A stretch of DNA of 64,000 bases from CAVQJU01 sp963754955 (GTDB lineage: Bacteria > Acidobacteriota > Vicinamibacteria > Vicinamibacterales > CAVVIG01), in assembly GCA_963754955.1 (NCBI GenBank), contig CAVWHY010000006.1, positions 1-64,000 of the forward strand, read 5' to 3'. The position numbers and the translations under genes are program-made. Positions within the stretch are counted from its first letter, which is position 1. Each line of letters opens with the position of its first letter. This document shows, one piece after another, positions 9,256 to 19,600 of the stretch. Under the pieces are notes generated by a model. That model saw nothing but the letters and a program-made list of their open reading frames with translations, had not been told where the DNA came from and made no database searches.

Positions 9256-9325
9256 GAACCACAAAGCTCACCAAGATCACGAAGACGTTCAGCCTGCTTT
9301 GTGATCTTCGTGATCGTTGTGGTTC
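9256..9325. terminator. Hairpin between convergent genes (candidate bidirectional terminator)
   Basis: An imperfect inverted repeat fills the gap between two convergent genes. GAACCACAA at 9256-9264 pairs with TTGTGGTTC at 9317-9325, and GATCACGAAG at 9275-9284 pairs with CTTCGTGATC at 9306-9315. There is no T-tract, so terminator function is inferred from position. The stop codon of the minus-strand gene touches the outer arm. Confidence 0.5.
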
Positions 9326-10464
9326 ATCGTTGTCGTGCGGCGCGTTCGGCGCGGGACGTGCTGATGTAGTCGGGAATCGTCCGGTTGCCCTCGATGCACG
9401 CGTACTCCCACCACTTGTAGGAGTTGTCCATCTTGAGCGGAAAGCGCGCGGTCCATGGGCGCGTCAGGACGATGGGATCCTCGGTGGTGATCTCGTAGAG
9501 CATCATCTGGTCGTTCAGGCGCGTCATCCGCTCCGTGATCTTCATCCGTTCGCTCGTGGGGAAGCGGTTCCCCTGCGGCGACCCCGCGACGCCGATGTTG
9601 GTGGCGGACGCGCCCGTCTTGAAGTTCGTCGTCTCGATCACGAGCGTCGTGCCGCCAGCACCCTCCCAGTGCCCGCGCGAGATGCCGAGCCACTGCTTGA
9701 CAGCGGCGGACGGCGGGCGGCGGAGCGCCGATTGGAACGATGCGCGCCTCGTGGATCATTTCCATGTTGAGCACGACATAGCCGGGCGACTGGATGATCT
9801 GCACGCCGTTGTTGTACCGGAACGGAAACATGGAAGCGGGCATGCCGCGCGTGATGCACCGGTCCCACGTGTCGAAGTCCTGCTCGGACTCGAAGACCGG
9901 GTCTTCGTCGGGGAGCGCCCAGCTGCTGCGCATGAGCGCGGACAGCCGTTTGCCTTCGGCCGTCATCTCCGGCAGGCGGCCGTCTGGCGGATCCACGATG
10001 AGCGACGTCTGCCGCTGCGGCACCGTCGGATCGACGATGCCGGCCTGGAAAGCGCCGCCGAAGTCGCCGGCCTTGATGGCGTCCGCGTAGCGATCGGCGC
10101 GGCCAGCCGCCGTCGCCGTGCGCGCCTTGAACTCCTCGTCGGTCCAGAACGCTTTCAGCGGATCGCAGGGCGCTGGCGGTGTCTCACCACGGCGTCCACC
10201 ACCACCGCCGGAGCAGCGCTCGAGCGGCACGCTGCCCACGTACGAAATCGGCCACGTACCCTGGATGTCCGGGTCGCCCCACGCCGTTCTCGGCACCGTC
10301 CAGCCCGCCGGCGTTTCGATGAAGAAGTTGGCTTCGCCGGCTGATTGTCCGCCAGCGCGCCTGGCCGGCGTTTGTGCGGTCGTCACGATCCCGAATGCAG
10401 CCCCGACGGAGACGGCGATCCCGAGTGTGACCACGTGAATCGCCCGCCGCTGACGTGCTGACAT
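9324..10464 (-). CDS. Secreted protein of an acidobacterial paralogous family (frame-interrupted)
   Basis: A protein of about 380 residues with an N-terminal signal peptide, no recognised enzyme domain and the hallmark blocks of a family found four times in this window: GWTVPRTAWGDPDIQGTW, TSLIVDPPDGRLPEMT, DRCITRGMP, FRYNNGVQIIQSPGYV, EMIHEARIVPIG, LVIETTNF, TRPWTARFPL and EYACIEGNRTI. The frame moves by +1 near 9712; deleting one C restores AVRAAVKQWLGISRG. The function is unknown; the conserved acidic and aromatic blocks suggest one compact extracytoplasmic domain. Confidence 0.75.
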
Positions 10465-10562
10465 CAGGATGATCCTCAAGCTCGATCGTACAGCATGTCA
10501 CGGCGAGCCAATCTCTCCCGCCGGTGCCGTGATAGCATCGGCCGGACTCCCGGGAGGAGAAG

Positions 10563-11339
10563 ATGAAGACTTCGCACGTGTGCGCGGCGCTCGCGCTTGT
10601 GGTCGGCGTTGCCGCTTCGGCGTCTGCCCAGTGGCTCAGGTATCAGACGCCCGGAGTACCCCGGCTGCCCGATGGCAAGCCGAACCTCGCGGCGCCCGCT
10701 CCCCGGGCTACCGACGGCAAGCCCGATCTCTCCGGCATCTGGGAGCCCGAGGGCACGAAGTTCATCCGCAACCTCGCGGCGGATCTGAAGCCCGAAGACG
10801 TGTCGATGCATCCATGGGCTGAGGCCCTCTACAAGGAGCGCCTGAGCGGAGCGCTCTCGAAAGAGGAACCGGACGCGAACTGCCTGCCGCAGGGCGTGCC
10901 CAAGATCAACGCGGCGCCCGTGCCGTGGCGCATCGTGCAGACCCCGGGCATGACGATCATCCTCTACGAAGCCTTCGGGCAATGGCGCCAGATCTTCACC
11001 GACGGGCGCCCGCTGCCGAAGGAGCCCAACCCCACCTGGCTCGGTTACTCCGTGGGCAAGTGGGAAGGCGACACCTTCATCGTCGACACGATCGGGTTCA
11101 ACGGCAAGGCGTGGCTGGATCAGCAGGGGCATCCGGCGAGCGACGCCCTGCACGTGACCGAACGGTTCCGCCGGCCCGCGTTCGGTCAGCTCGAACTGCA
11201 GATTACGATCGACGACCCGAAGGCGTACACGAAACCGTGGACCGTGCTCGAGAAGCCGCGCCTGCTCGTCGACACCGAGCTGCTGGAATTCGTCTGCAAC
11301 GAAAACGAGCGCGATCAGGCGCACATGGTGGGCAAATAG
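10563..11339 (+). CDS. Secreted protein of the same acidobacterial family, short form
   Basis: A 258-residue protein with a signal peptide (ALALVVGVAASASAQW) and diverged versions of the family blocks: GKPDLSGIWEPEGTKF, WEGDTFIVDTIGFNGKAWLD, LHVTERFRRP and ITIDDPKAYTKPW. It lacks the long central region of the other paralogues and ends LLEFVCNENERDQAHM. The start is supported by GGAGGAGA right before ATG 10563. It is divergent from the paralogue at 9324-10464, so the two share a short upstream region. Function unknown. Confidence 0.85.
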   Translation: MKTSHVCAALALVVGVAASASAQWLRYQTPGVPRLPDGKPNLAAPAPRATDGKPDLSGIWEPEGTKFIRNLAADLKPEDVSMHPWAEALYKERLSGALSKEEPDANCLPQGVPKINAAPVPWRIVQTPGMTIILYEAFGQWRQIFTDGRPLPKEPNPTWLGYSVGKWEGDTFIVDTIGFNGKAWLDQQGHPASDALHVTERFRRPAFGQLELQITIDDPKAYTKPWTVLEKPRLLVDTELLEFVCNENERDQAHMVGK

Positions 11340-11390
11340 GCGGGCAGGGCTGGCAGACCACGCCGGGCAGGCAGGGCGGCAGGAAACTCG

Positions 11391-12023
11391 ATGGAAATTC
11401 ATCCGCCACATGAACCGGCGCGCTCGTGGCGCGACGTCTTCGGGCAGCTGACGATCATTACCGCTGGCGTATTGATCGCGCTGGCGCTCGACGGCGCCGT
11501 CGCCTGGCTGGAACATCGAAAACTCGTTCGTGAAGCCACCACCAACCTTCGCAACGAGATGGCCGAGAACGTGCGCGAGGTCGAAGGGATGTTCGTCAAT
11601 GTCGTGAAGGAGCGCCAGAACCTGGAGCATGCGGACGAACTGGCGCAGATGCTGCTTGACCGCCGGAAGATCGAGAACTTGACGCTGAACCTGGAGTTCC
11701 ATGGCGCCGAGCTGAAGGACGCCAGCAGGACCACAGCGGAGGTCACCGGGGCGTTCGGCCACATGGAATACGTCGAGGTCGAGCGGTTCGCGGCCGTCTA
11801 CGGCCTGCAGACGGCCTTCAACCACGCGCAGGATCGCACGAGCGAAAGCTTCGTGGCGACGCTGGCCGGTGTCCGATTGCTCTCGGGGTCGGACAAGCCC
11901 GATCCGGAGCAGGTGAAGCAGTGGAAGGCGCAGATTGGCATGACCCTGGCCGCGCTCACGGTCGAGGAGCAGATCGGTCAGCAGCTGGTCAAACGGTACA
12001 CGCAGGCGTTGGAGGTCCAGTGA
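11391..12023 (+). CDS. Membrane-anchored protein of unknown function
   Basis: A 210-residue protein with a single hydrophobic segment near the N-terminus (about residues 19-37, QLTIITAGVLIALALDGAV) followed by a long, charged, probably helical region rich in Glu, Asn and Leu (about residues 38-200). It looks like a single-pass protein with a coiled-coil periplasmic domain. I do not recognise a family. It lies about 50 bases after the secreted family member and before a Tat-exported VOC protein on the same strand. Confidence 0.7.
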   Translation: MEIHPPHEPARSWRDVFGQLTIITAGVLIALALDGAVAWLEHRKLVREATTNLRNEMAENVREVEGMFVNVVKERQNLEHADELAQMLLDRRKIENLTLNLEFHGAELKDASRTTAEVTGAFGHMEYVEVERFAAVYGLQTAFNHAQDRTSESFVATLAGVRLLSGSDKPDPEQVKQWKAQIGMTLAALTVEEQIGQQLVKRYTQALEVQ

Positions 12024-12073
12024 CGCATCCCGCTCGCAATCCCCGCCCCGTTCGAGATCGGCGGGCGTCCGCG

Positions 12074-12547
12074 ATGACGCGGCGCACGTTCGTGACGCAG
12101 GTCGCCGCCGCGGGAGCGGCCGTGGCATCCGGCGGGTCCGCCCTCGCCCAGTCATCGAATCGCGTCCGCGGGTTCGATCACGTCGCCGTGCCGATGCAGA
12201 ACACCGACGCCATGCTGGCCTTCTACCGCGGCCTCGGGTTCGACGTCCGCGAGAGCGCGGCGGCGGTGTCGGTCTACATCGGCAGCCAGATGATCAATTT
12301 CCACCGTCCCGCCCGCTGGCAGGACGCGACGTTCTCGCTGCGCGCGCCGGCGGCGAAGCCGCCCTGCGGCGATTTCTGTTTCGTCTGGGATGGCACGGCC
12401 GCCGATCTCAAGGCGTGGCTCGAAGGCGCTAAAACCGCCATCGTCGAGGGCCCGGTCCCGCGCCCTGGCGGGCGCAAGTCACAGGGGTCGAGTGTGTACA
12501 TCCGCGACCCCGACGGCAACCTGCTCGAGTTCATGATCTATCCTTGA
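12074..12547 (+). CDS. Tat-exported VOC (glyoxalase-fold) protein
   Basis: A 157-residue single VOC domain behind a twin-arginine-like signal (MTRRTFVTQVAAAGAAVASGG). Typical VOC blocks are FDHVAVPMQNTDAMLAFYRG at the start and SSVYIRDPDGNLLEFMIYP at the end, where the His and Glu are likely metal ligands. The family includes dioxygenases, lyases and resistance proteins, so no substrate can be named. I chose ATG 12074 because it starts the signal; an in-frame GTG lies 54 bases upstream, near the end of the preceding gene. Confidence 0.82.
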   Translation: MTRRTFVTQVAAAGAAVASGGSALAQSSNRVRGFDHVAVPMQNTDAMLAFYRGLGFDVRESAAAVSVYIGSQMINFHRPARWQDATFSLRAPAAKPPCGDFCFVWDGTAADLKAWLEGAKTAIVEGPVPRPGGRKSQGSSVYIRDPDGNLLEFMIYP

Positions 12548-12551
12548 GGGA

Positions 12552-12575
12552 CGTCCGGCTGAAGCCGGACGCTAC
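12552..12575 (-). repeat. REP-like GTAG stem-loop
   Basis: A 24-bp element which, read on the minus strand, begins GTAG and forms a stem of GTCCGG/CCGGAC around a central CTTCAG. It sits just after the stop of the VOC gene. Confidence 0.8.
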
Positions 12576-12619
12576 GGAAGCCAGACCAGAAGCCGGCGCG
12601 GTCGTCACGGAGGAACACC

Positions 12620-14126
12620 TTGAAAGTTTCGCTCGCCATCGTCGCGACGCTGGTCGCGTGGTCTGCGTTCACGCCATCGCCGGCGGCCCAGACCGCCCAC
12701 GAGCCACACGTCCCCGCCATCACCGCATCCGAGTATCAGGCGCGGCGGGCGGCGCTCGCGAAGGCGATCGGGCCGGACGGAGTCTTCATCGCGTTCTCGT
12801 TCGAGCCCGCCCGTCGCACCGGCGACGTCGACTGGCCGTTCAGGCAGGAAGACAACCTGTTGTACCTGACCGGCATGAACGTTCCCGAGACAACGCTCGT
12901 GATGGTGCCCGGCGAGCGCGACCGCCAGGAATTCCTGTTCGCCAGCGACCGCGACCCTCTGAACGAGCGATGGACGGGAAAGATTGCCTCCAGGGATGAA
13001 GTGACCGGCCTGACCGGCGTCCGAGACGTCGTGTCGGCGCGCCGGTTCGCGGCATTCACCAACGCGCTGTTCCAGGGCGGCAGCTTTTCGCCTGGCGGTG
13101 GTTCCGGCGGTGCGTACGCGCCACCAGCGATGCCGGCTTACCGGGCCGCGGTCCGCGCCGGGCGAGCGGAAGTCTGGCTGCTGCTCGCTGATCGCTCATC
13201 GCCCGCCCGCGCGACGCGCGAGCAGCAGTTCGCCGACGATCTGCGGAAGCGCTATCCCGAGATCCGCTTCCGGGATGCGTCGCCGCTGCTGCTGACGATG
13301 CGCGAGACGAAGAGCGCGGCGGAACTGGCCTTGATCCAGCGTGCGGTCGACATCACGGTGGAAGCCCAGAAGGCGGCGATGGCGCGGGTCAGGACCGCGA
13401 CGCTCGAGAACCAGGTGCAGGCGACCGTCGAGTTCACGTTCCGGAATCTTGGCGCGTGCTGCTGGGCGTTCCCGTCGATCGTCGCCGCCGGTCGGAACGC
13501 GACGACGCTTCACTACGAGACGAACAACGATCCGATCGTGCGCGACGGGCTTCTGCTGACGGATCTCGGCGCGGAGGTGGAGGGCTATGGCGCCGACGTG
13601 ACGCGCACGTATCCGGCCGACGGCACGTTCTCTGCCGAGCAGCGCGCGATCTACGACATCGTGTTCGCGGCGCAGAACGAAAGCATGCCGCTCATGCGGC
13701 CGGGCCACAAATTCCTCGGACGCCCACACGGCCGCCGCCGGCGTCATCGGCCGCGAGCTGCTGAAGCTCGGCCTCGTGACGAAGAACGTGCCCGAGCAGG
13801 TCGGGCTGTACTTCTTTCATTCCCTCGGCCACCCGCTGGGGCTGCAGACGCACGACGTCTTCGATCGAACCAGGGCGTTCGAGCCCGGCATGGTGGTCAC
13901 CAACGAGCCAGGCGTGTACGTGCGCAAAGACGACGTGCTGTCGAGCGAGGTGTTCGGGAAGCTGCCGGCGTCCGAGCAGGACTCCATCCGCGCCGCCCTG
14001 GGCCGCTACGACGGCATCGGCGTGCGTATCGAAGACGACATGCTGATTACGACTGGCGAGCCGAGGACGCTGTCGGCCGGCGCGCCGAGGAGCGCGAAGG
14101 ACATCGAAGCTTTCATGGCGCACTGA
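12620..14126 (+). CDS. Secreted M24 family Xaa-Pro aminopeptidase (frame-interrupted)
   Basis: An exported aminopeptidase P-like enzyme of about 500 residues that removes N-terminal residues before proline. It has a signal peptide, then the creatinase N-domain (WPFRQEDNLLYLTGMNVPE) and the pita-bread catalytic domain. All five metal ligands are visible: Asp in LLTDLGAE, Asp in YGADVTRTY, His in FFHSLGHPLG, Glu in VVTNEPGVYV and Glu in VRIEDDMLIT. The frame moves +1 near 13723 (extra G in CCTCGGACGCC); without it the join reads KFLDAHTAAAG. The start ATG 12620 has AGGAACA upstream. Confidence 0.87.
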
Positions 14127-14132
14127 GGTCGC

Positions 14133-14176
14133 TTTTACTTTTCTACTTTGAACTTTCTACTTTGAACTTTCTTCCT
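14133..14176. repeat. Half of an AAAGTTC-family heptamer element
   Basis: Tandem ACTTTGAACTTTCT units lie between two convergent genes. Only one arm of the usual hairpin is present. The stop codon and last residues (EESSK) of the minus-strand gene are encoded by it. Confidence 0.7.
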
Positions 14177-15098
14177 CGTGTCTGGCGGCGCTGAGGATGT
14201 ACGCCATCGAGTAGTTCCCCTCGTGACAGGCGTATTCGAAGATCGGTCCCTCGATCTTCTTCATCGGGATCTCGCCGGACCAGGGCCGCGTAAATGATTC
14301 CGGATCGTCCACCGTGAACTGGTAGAGCAGCGTGTCCTTGTCGAAGCGTGTGAAGCGTTCGGTCACGTGCAGGTGGTCCCCGGATCCCCTGAACGGTCTC
14401 CTGTCCGTGAAATTCGTCGTTTCCACGACCAGTGTCCGCCCCTCCCACCGGCCGCGCGGGTCGCCCAGCAACTGGCGGATGCGCCCGGACAGATGCGGGC
14501 GCGCGTTGATGGCGTCGATGGGGATGACGCGGACGTCGTGGATCATCTCCACCAGGATCGCGACGGAGTCCGCGGACTGCACGATCTGGTAGTTGTTGCT
14601 GTAGCCGGCGGGAAGCATGGGCGGCCCGGACGTGCCGCGGACGATGCAGCGGTCGTCGAGCGATCGATCCTCCGGTCCGTCTGCGGGCCGCAGCCTCCTC
14701 GCCTCGGCCCGCGCGGCCGCGTTCGTCTGCGCCGCGGGCGTGAGCGGAGGGATTCGGCCATCGCTCGGATCCACGACGAGCGATGTCCGCCGCGTCGAGA
14801 CGACGTTCCGGCCTCGCTCCCAGAACAGATCGTTGTAGCCGGTGGCCAGATCGGCCTCCGCATCGCTCTCGCGGTGATCGGCATCGTTCCGATCCCGCGC
14901 CCGTTTTTCGAAGGCCGCCGCTTCAGCCTCTGTCAGAAACTCTTTGCCCGTGAATTCGGCGGGACGTTCGAGCGGCGTCACCGTGGCGTTGGTCCAGATG
15001 CCCTGCAGATCGCGCTCGCCGAACCCACGGGGCGAAGTCGCCTGTGCCGCGATCGCGACGGCGGCGGCGCCGATCAACGCAGCGAATTGGTGGCTCAT
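14157..15098 (-). CDS. Secreted protein of the acidobacterial paralogous family
   Basis: A 313-residue intact family member, useful as the reference for the frame-broken copies. It has a signal peptide (AALIGAAAVAIAAQ) and the blocks GERDLQGIWTNATVTP, TSLVVDPSDGRIPPLTP, DRCIVRGTSGPPMLPAGYSN, NYQIVQSADSVAILVEMIHD, GRWEGRTLVVETTNFTD, LHVTERFTRFDKDTLLYQFT and EYACHEGNYSMAYIL. AGAGGTG lies just upstream of ATG 15098. The last residues are encoded by a heptamer repeat. Function unknown. Confidence 0.85.
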   Translation of the reverse strand: MSHQFAALIGAAAVAIAAQATSPRGFGERDLQGIWTNATVTPLERPAEFTGKEFLTEAEAAAFEKRARDRNDADHRESDAEADLATGYNDLFWERGRNVVSTRRTSLVVDPSDGRIPPLTPAAQTNAAARAEARRLRPADGPEDRSLDDRCIVRGTSGPPMLPAGYSNNYQIVQSADSVAILVEMIHDVRVIPIDAINARPHLSGRIRQLLGDPRGRWEGRTLVVETTNFTDRRPFRGSGDHLHVTERFTRFDKDTLLYQFTVDDPESFTRPWSGEIPMKKIEGPIFEYACHEGNYSMAYILSAARHEEESSK

Positions 15099-15141
15099 CG
15101 AGCACCTCTGGCGTCAGTTGGTGGACACTCTGATCATCGGG

Positions 15142-16529
15142 TCATTTCATCAGCGCCGGCCGCAGCGACGCGCGGTCGACTTCGGCGCCCTTCACGTAGA
15201 CGGCGTGAATGCGCTGTGTGTTCGTGATGTCGTCCAGGGGATTGGCATCGAGCACCAGGAAGTTGGCTTCCTTGCCCGGCGCGAGCGCGCCCATTTTCCC
15301 GAGCTTCAGGTATTCAGCGGGCCTGCTCGTGGCCGCGACGATCACCTGCATGGGCGTCATGCCGCCGTTGACCATGCTCTCGAGCTCGTGCTGCTCGGAC
15401 ATGCCGAACAGGTGGTCTTCGAGGCCCGTGTCGCTGCCGAGCGTGATCTTCGCGTTCGCCTTCGCCAGCCTCGCGAGACTCCGCTGAAGGATCCCGTACT
15501 GCGCGCGCGTCCGTTCGACTGCCGCCGCCTCGCGGTTGCTCGAACTCCATCTTCATGCGGGCGATGACCGCCGGCGGCGTCGACTCCTGCAGCAGCGTCA
15601 TCAGGGGATCGCCGTCCCGCAGCCAATGGGGAAGCTCCAGATACGTGTTCCACTCGGGACTCAGATTGGGGTGGACGTAGACGTTGTGCTGCACGATCGA
15701 CGCCACGAGCGCGTCGTCCATTTCCTTGTCGCGAACCAGATGCACGAGCGCGTCGATGCCCGCGTTCACGAGCTCCACGGCGTCCGTGTAGTAGAACACG
15801 TGCGCGTTGACCTGCAGGCCGTGCTTGTGGCCTTCGTCGATGATGGCCCTGAACAGGTTGGGCGGCAGGCGCGGGGCCCGGCCGTTCCGATCGTCCACCC
15901 AGATCTTGACGAGGTTCACCTTCCGGCCCGCGAGCTCCTGGACCGCCTTGCGTGCCTCGTCTTCAGTCGTCACTTCGTACGCGATCCCGGCGTAGGCCGC
16001 GCCGCCCGGTCCCGCATTGGGCGCGCCGATGCCGCGGCCGGCGATGCGCAGGCGGGCGCCGCCGAGCCTGCCGGCTTCCTGTTCGGCGCGAATCTGGTAG
16101 GTGACGTCGCCTTTTTCAATCCCCTGCGACTGGACGGCCACCACGCCGAAGTACAGCGCGCGATTGAGATCGTCGATGATCGTTTCGCGGGTGAAGTTGT
16201 CCGCGCTGTAGGTGAGGCCCCGCTGGAAGCCCGGGTGCCCGTGCGCGTTGATCAGCGCGGGCATGACCGTCTTCCCCGAGAGGTTGACGCGACCGGCGCG
16301 CGGCCGGCGCGGTCACCTCGCCTCTCTTGCCGACTTTCGTGATCGTGCCGCGCTCGACGAGAAACGCCGAGTCGGGAATCGGCGCGCGGCCATCACCCGG
16401 GATGAACCGCGCGCCCTCATAAAGAACAACCGCCGCTGGCCCCTGGGCCACGGGGCGACTCTCGAAAGTCAAAAGCGCAAAGGTCAAAGTGCAAAGTAAG
16501 TGGATAAGTACGGGTCGCGCACCCGGCAC
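15142..16529 (-). CDS. Secreted amidohydrolase (frame-interrupted twice)
   Basis: A metal-dependent amidohydrolase of about 460 residues, of the imidazolonepropionase/prolidase-like type common in acidobacteria. Motifs: VVLYEGARFIPGDGRAPI, the metal HxH in MPALINAHGHPGF, the Lys in VNLVKIWVDD, His in LQVNAHVFY, and the C-terminal GALAPGKEANFLVLDANPL. The frame shifts +1 near 16295 and again near 15535; removing one base at each gives RVNLSGKTVMP and FEQREAAAVERTRAQYG. The GTG at 16529 is a guess; an earlier in-frame GTG is at 16577. The signal-like segment HLLCTLTFALLTFESRPVA is encoded by heptamer repeat. Confidence 0.82.
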
Positions 16530-16616
16530 TTTGCACTTACTTTGCACTTCTCGACTTTGTCCTTTTCTACTTGCCACTTGTCTACTTTGAACTTTGCACT
16601 TATCTACTTTCCTTCA
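16453..16616. repeat. Long heptamer repeat, AAAGTTC/AAAGTGC family
   Basis: About 160 bp of units such as AAAGTGC, AAAGTAA and their complements (GCACTTT, TCTACTT), with opposed halves around 16510. It fills the spacer between the TonB receptor stop and the amidohydrolase and runs into the amidohydrolase N-terminus. Confidence 0.8.
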
Positions 16617-16620
16617 AGTC

Positions 16621-19600
16621 TCAGAAAGTAAGGCTTGCGCTGAACTGGAGCATGCGGCCGTCCTGCAGGAGCGACGGCTGCAGCCACAGCGGACCGTAAT
16701 TGGTGTTGAGCGTCGAGCTCGCGCTGCCGTTGAACATGTTGTAGATGTTCACGTTGCCCTGGAGCTTCATGGTATTTGAGAGCGAGAAGCGCTTCGCCAG
16801 GCGCAGGTCGAGCCGCGTCAGCCGGTCGTCGAACATCGTCTGCGGGGCGATGAGCGGCACCAGGGCCGTCGTCGTGCACGCGGCCGCGCCGCGGCAGGCG
16901 GCGAGGTTGCGGCCGAGGCTCGGCGCGATCTGCGAGTTGGGAGCCGCATAGCTGGCCGTAATCGTCGGCCCCGAGATGTTCTGCCAGATGGCGCTCACGA
17001 TGATGTCGTGCGGGAACGGATACGTGAAGAACGCCTTGAACTGCATCTGCCCGCTGAACGGCGTGACGATTCGGCAGATCTTCTGACCGTTGATCGTCGT
17101 GGCCGTGAACGGCGTCGGAATGGACAGCAGCCCGGCGCCGCCCGCGGCGAGGTTGCCCGGCAGGCTGGTGGCCACGGCGCCGGGAGAATCGACGTTGAAG
17201 CACGCGTCGTTCACGCTGCGGCCGAGATCGACCCCGCCGCCGACCTGCACGCCGCGGGCAAGCCGCGCGTTGATCGTCGCGTTGAAGAAATCGTTCACGC
17301 GCTGCATCTTGCCGTAGTTGTCCGACTGCGTGATGACGCTGTTCACCTGGCCGAACTTCGCCGGCGTCACGTCGTAGAGACCGCAGACCTGGTACCCGCC
17401 GCCGCCGGGCAGGCGCGAGTCGATCGGCGCCGTGATACAGAACGGGTCGAAGTCCGCTGGCGTCACCAGGGTGTTGTCGGTTGCCAGGAAGCTGCCGAAC
17501 CAGTTGCGATAGTAGCCGCCGCTCAGCGACACGCCCGGCCGCAGCTCGTGCTGGACTTCAGCCGTGAAATCCCAGTTGTAGCCGCGCGCTCCGTAGCCGA
17601 GCAGCGCATCGTCGGCATAGCGGGTGGTGGGGAAGTTGCCGCCGAAGTTCTGGTTCCCCATGGCGCCGCACTCGCCGGTGACGCCGCGGACCGAGAGGTC
17701 GCAGTCCGGCTTGTAGTTGCCCCGCCGCGGATCGCCAACCGGGTAGAAGCTGTCGTTCCACGTGCGCGTGACGGAGTTGATGGACGTCTGGACCGGGTTG
17801 TTGGCCTGCGGAACGGTGATGGCCGACTTCGAGACGTACCGGCCGAGCGCGACCTTCAGAGCGGTCCGGCCGGTACCGGAGATGTCGTAGGCCATGCCGA
17901 AGCGCGGGTCGAAGTCCTTCCAGTTGGGAACGTTCTTGACCTCGTCGAAGCTGCGCGCCCCGACCCAGCCGTTCGGCGTGGCCGGCACGCTCTGCGGCGG
18001 GTTGTACCCGTTGAAGTAGTTGTAACGGACACCGTAGGTCAGCGTCATCCGCCGGAGATTCCACTGATCCTGCGCGTAGAAGCCGTAATCCTTGGCCTCC
18101 GACCGGAGTCCGTAAGGCGTCGCCCACTGCGTCAGGCTGACGGGCACCTGGTTATTGAAGGTGTACTCGAGATTGTAGGTCCCGTTCTCCGCTTGCAGCT
18201 GCACATACGACTGCTCGAGCTGCATGCCGGTCTTGAACGTGTGACCGCCGGTGATATACGACGCGGAGAAGCGCTCGCTGAAGCGCGGTACCAGCTGCTG
18301 CGTGTAATACAGCGGCCCGAACGTCGGCGTCCCGGAGTTGTATCGCATGCCCGTGGACTGCTCGGTGATCGAAATGTCGTCCGGCGTCACTTCCGGCTGG
18401 CGGTAGATCGGCCAGCTGCCGTCGGCGCGGCCGATGCCGGCTTCGAGCAGGAGCTTGTTGGTGACCGGCGCGCTCCAGGTCATCTGATAGAGCCCGGCCG
18501 GCTTGAGGTGGTAGCTGAAGAATGCTTCCGGCGCATTCAGCGAGCCGCTGGCCGTCAACGCGGGACAGTGGCAGTCCCGCTGCGGATCGGCGAAGAAGTT
18601 GAATTTGTTCTTCTCGGAGGCGCGCCACGTCACCCGCACGGCCTTCGACTCGTACCACTCTTTCGCGTACGCAGGCCGCGTGAGATCCGGCGTGTAGAAC
18701 GGCGTGTGCTGCGTCGCGTTGTAAAACTTGTTGGCGGCCTGCCGCTCGTTGCCCCATTCGCGGAACGAGACGAAGAACCACAGCCGATCTTTCTTGATCG
18801 GTCCGCCGATCGTGAACCCCGCGTCGTAGATGTAGTTCAGCGCGTTGACGCTCTTGAGGCCGCGGGCGATCAACTCGTCGCTCAGGTTGTCGCTCATGAG
18901 GTTCTTGTTGGAGTAGAGCCCCGTGGCGCCGCCCTTGAACGTGTTGCCGCCTTCACGCGGAATCATGTTGACGATGGCGCCGTCGGCGTTGCTGTCGGCC
19001 GAGATGCCGCTCGTCGTCATCGCGAGTTCCTGCACGGTCTCCGCGTTCGCGTTGTAGCCCTGATTGCCGGACGCGTGCTGGATGCCCATGCCGTCGAACT
19101 GGACGTTCGTGCCGCCCTTGCCGTGGTAGGTGCCGCCGATCTGGCCGGTGTACGCGCCGGTCACGTCGAATCCCTCGTTCCCGCGGAACCCGGGCGTCAG
19201 CGCAACCAGGTTGTTGAGGTTCTTGACGCTGCTCGGCAGGGCGTTGAGCAGGTCGCTCGACACGACGGTCTGCTTGCGCGCGTTGCGCGTGTCGACCAGC
19301 GGCGCCTCGCCGCTCACCGTAACCGTTTCCGACAGCGCGCCGACCTTCATGTCCACGTTGAGCGTGGCCGTGAAGCCCGACGTCAGCTCGATGCCGTCGC
19401 GCCTGAACGAGCTGAAGCCCGGGATTGAGAATGTGACCGTGTACGCGCCGGGCCGCAGATCGACGATGTTGAACCGCCCTTCGCCGTCGGTAATCACGGT
19501 GCGGACCTTCTCGATCAGTGCCGGGCTGGCGGCTTCAACGGTCACTCCGGGCAGGACGGCCCCGGAGGCGTCCTTCACGACTCCCGCAATCCCGCTTGCG

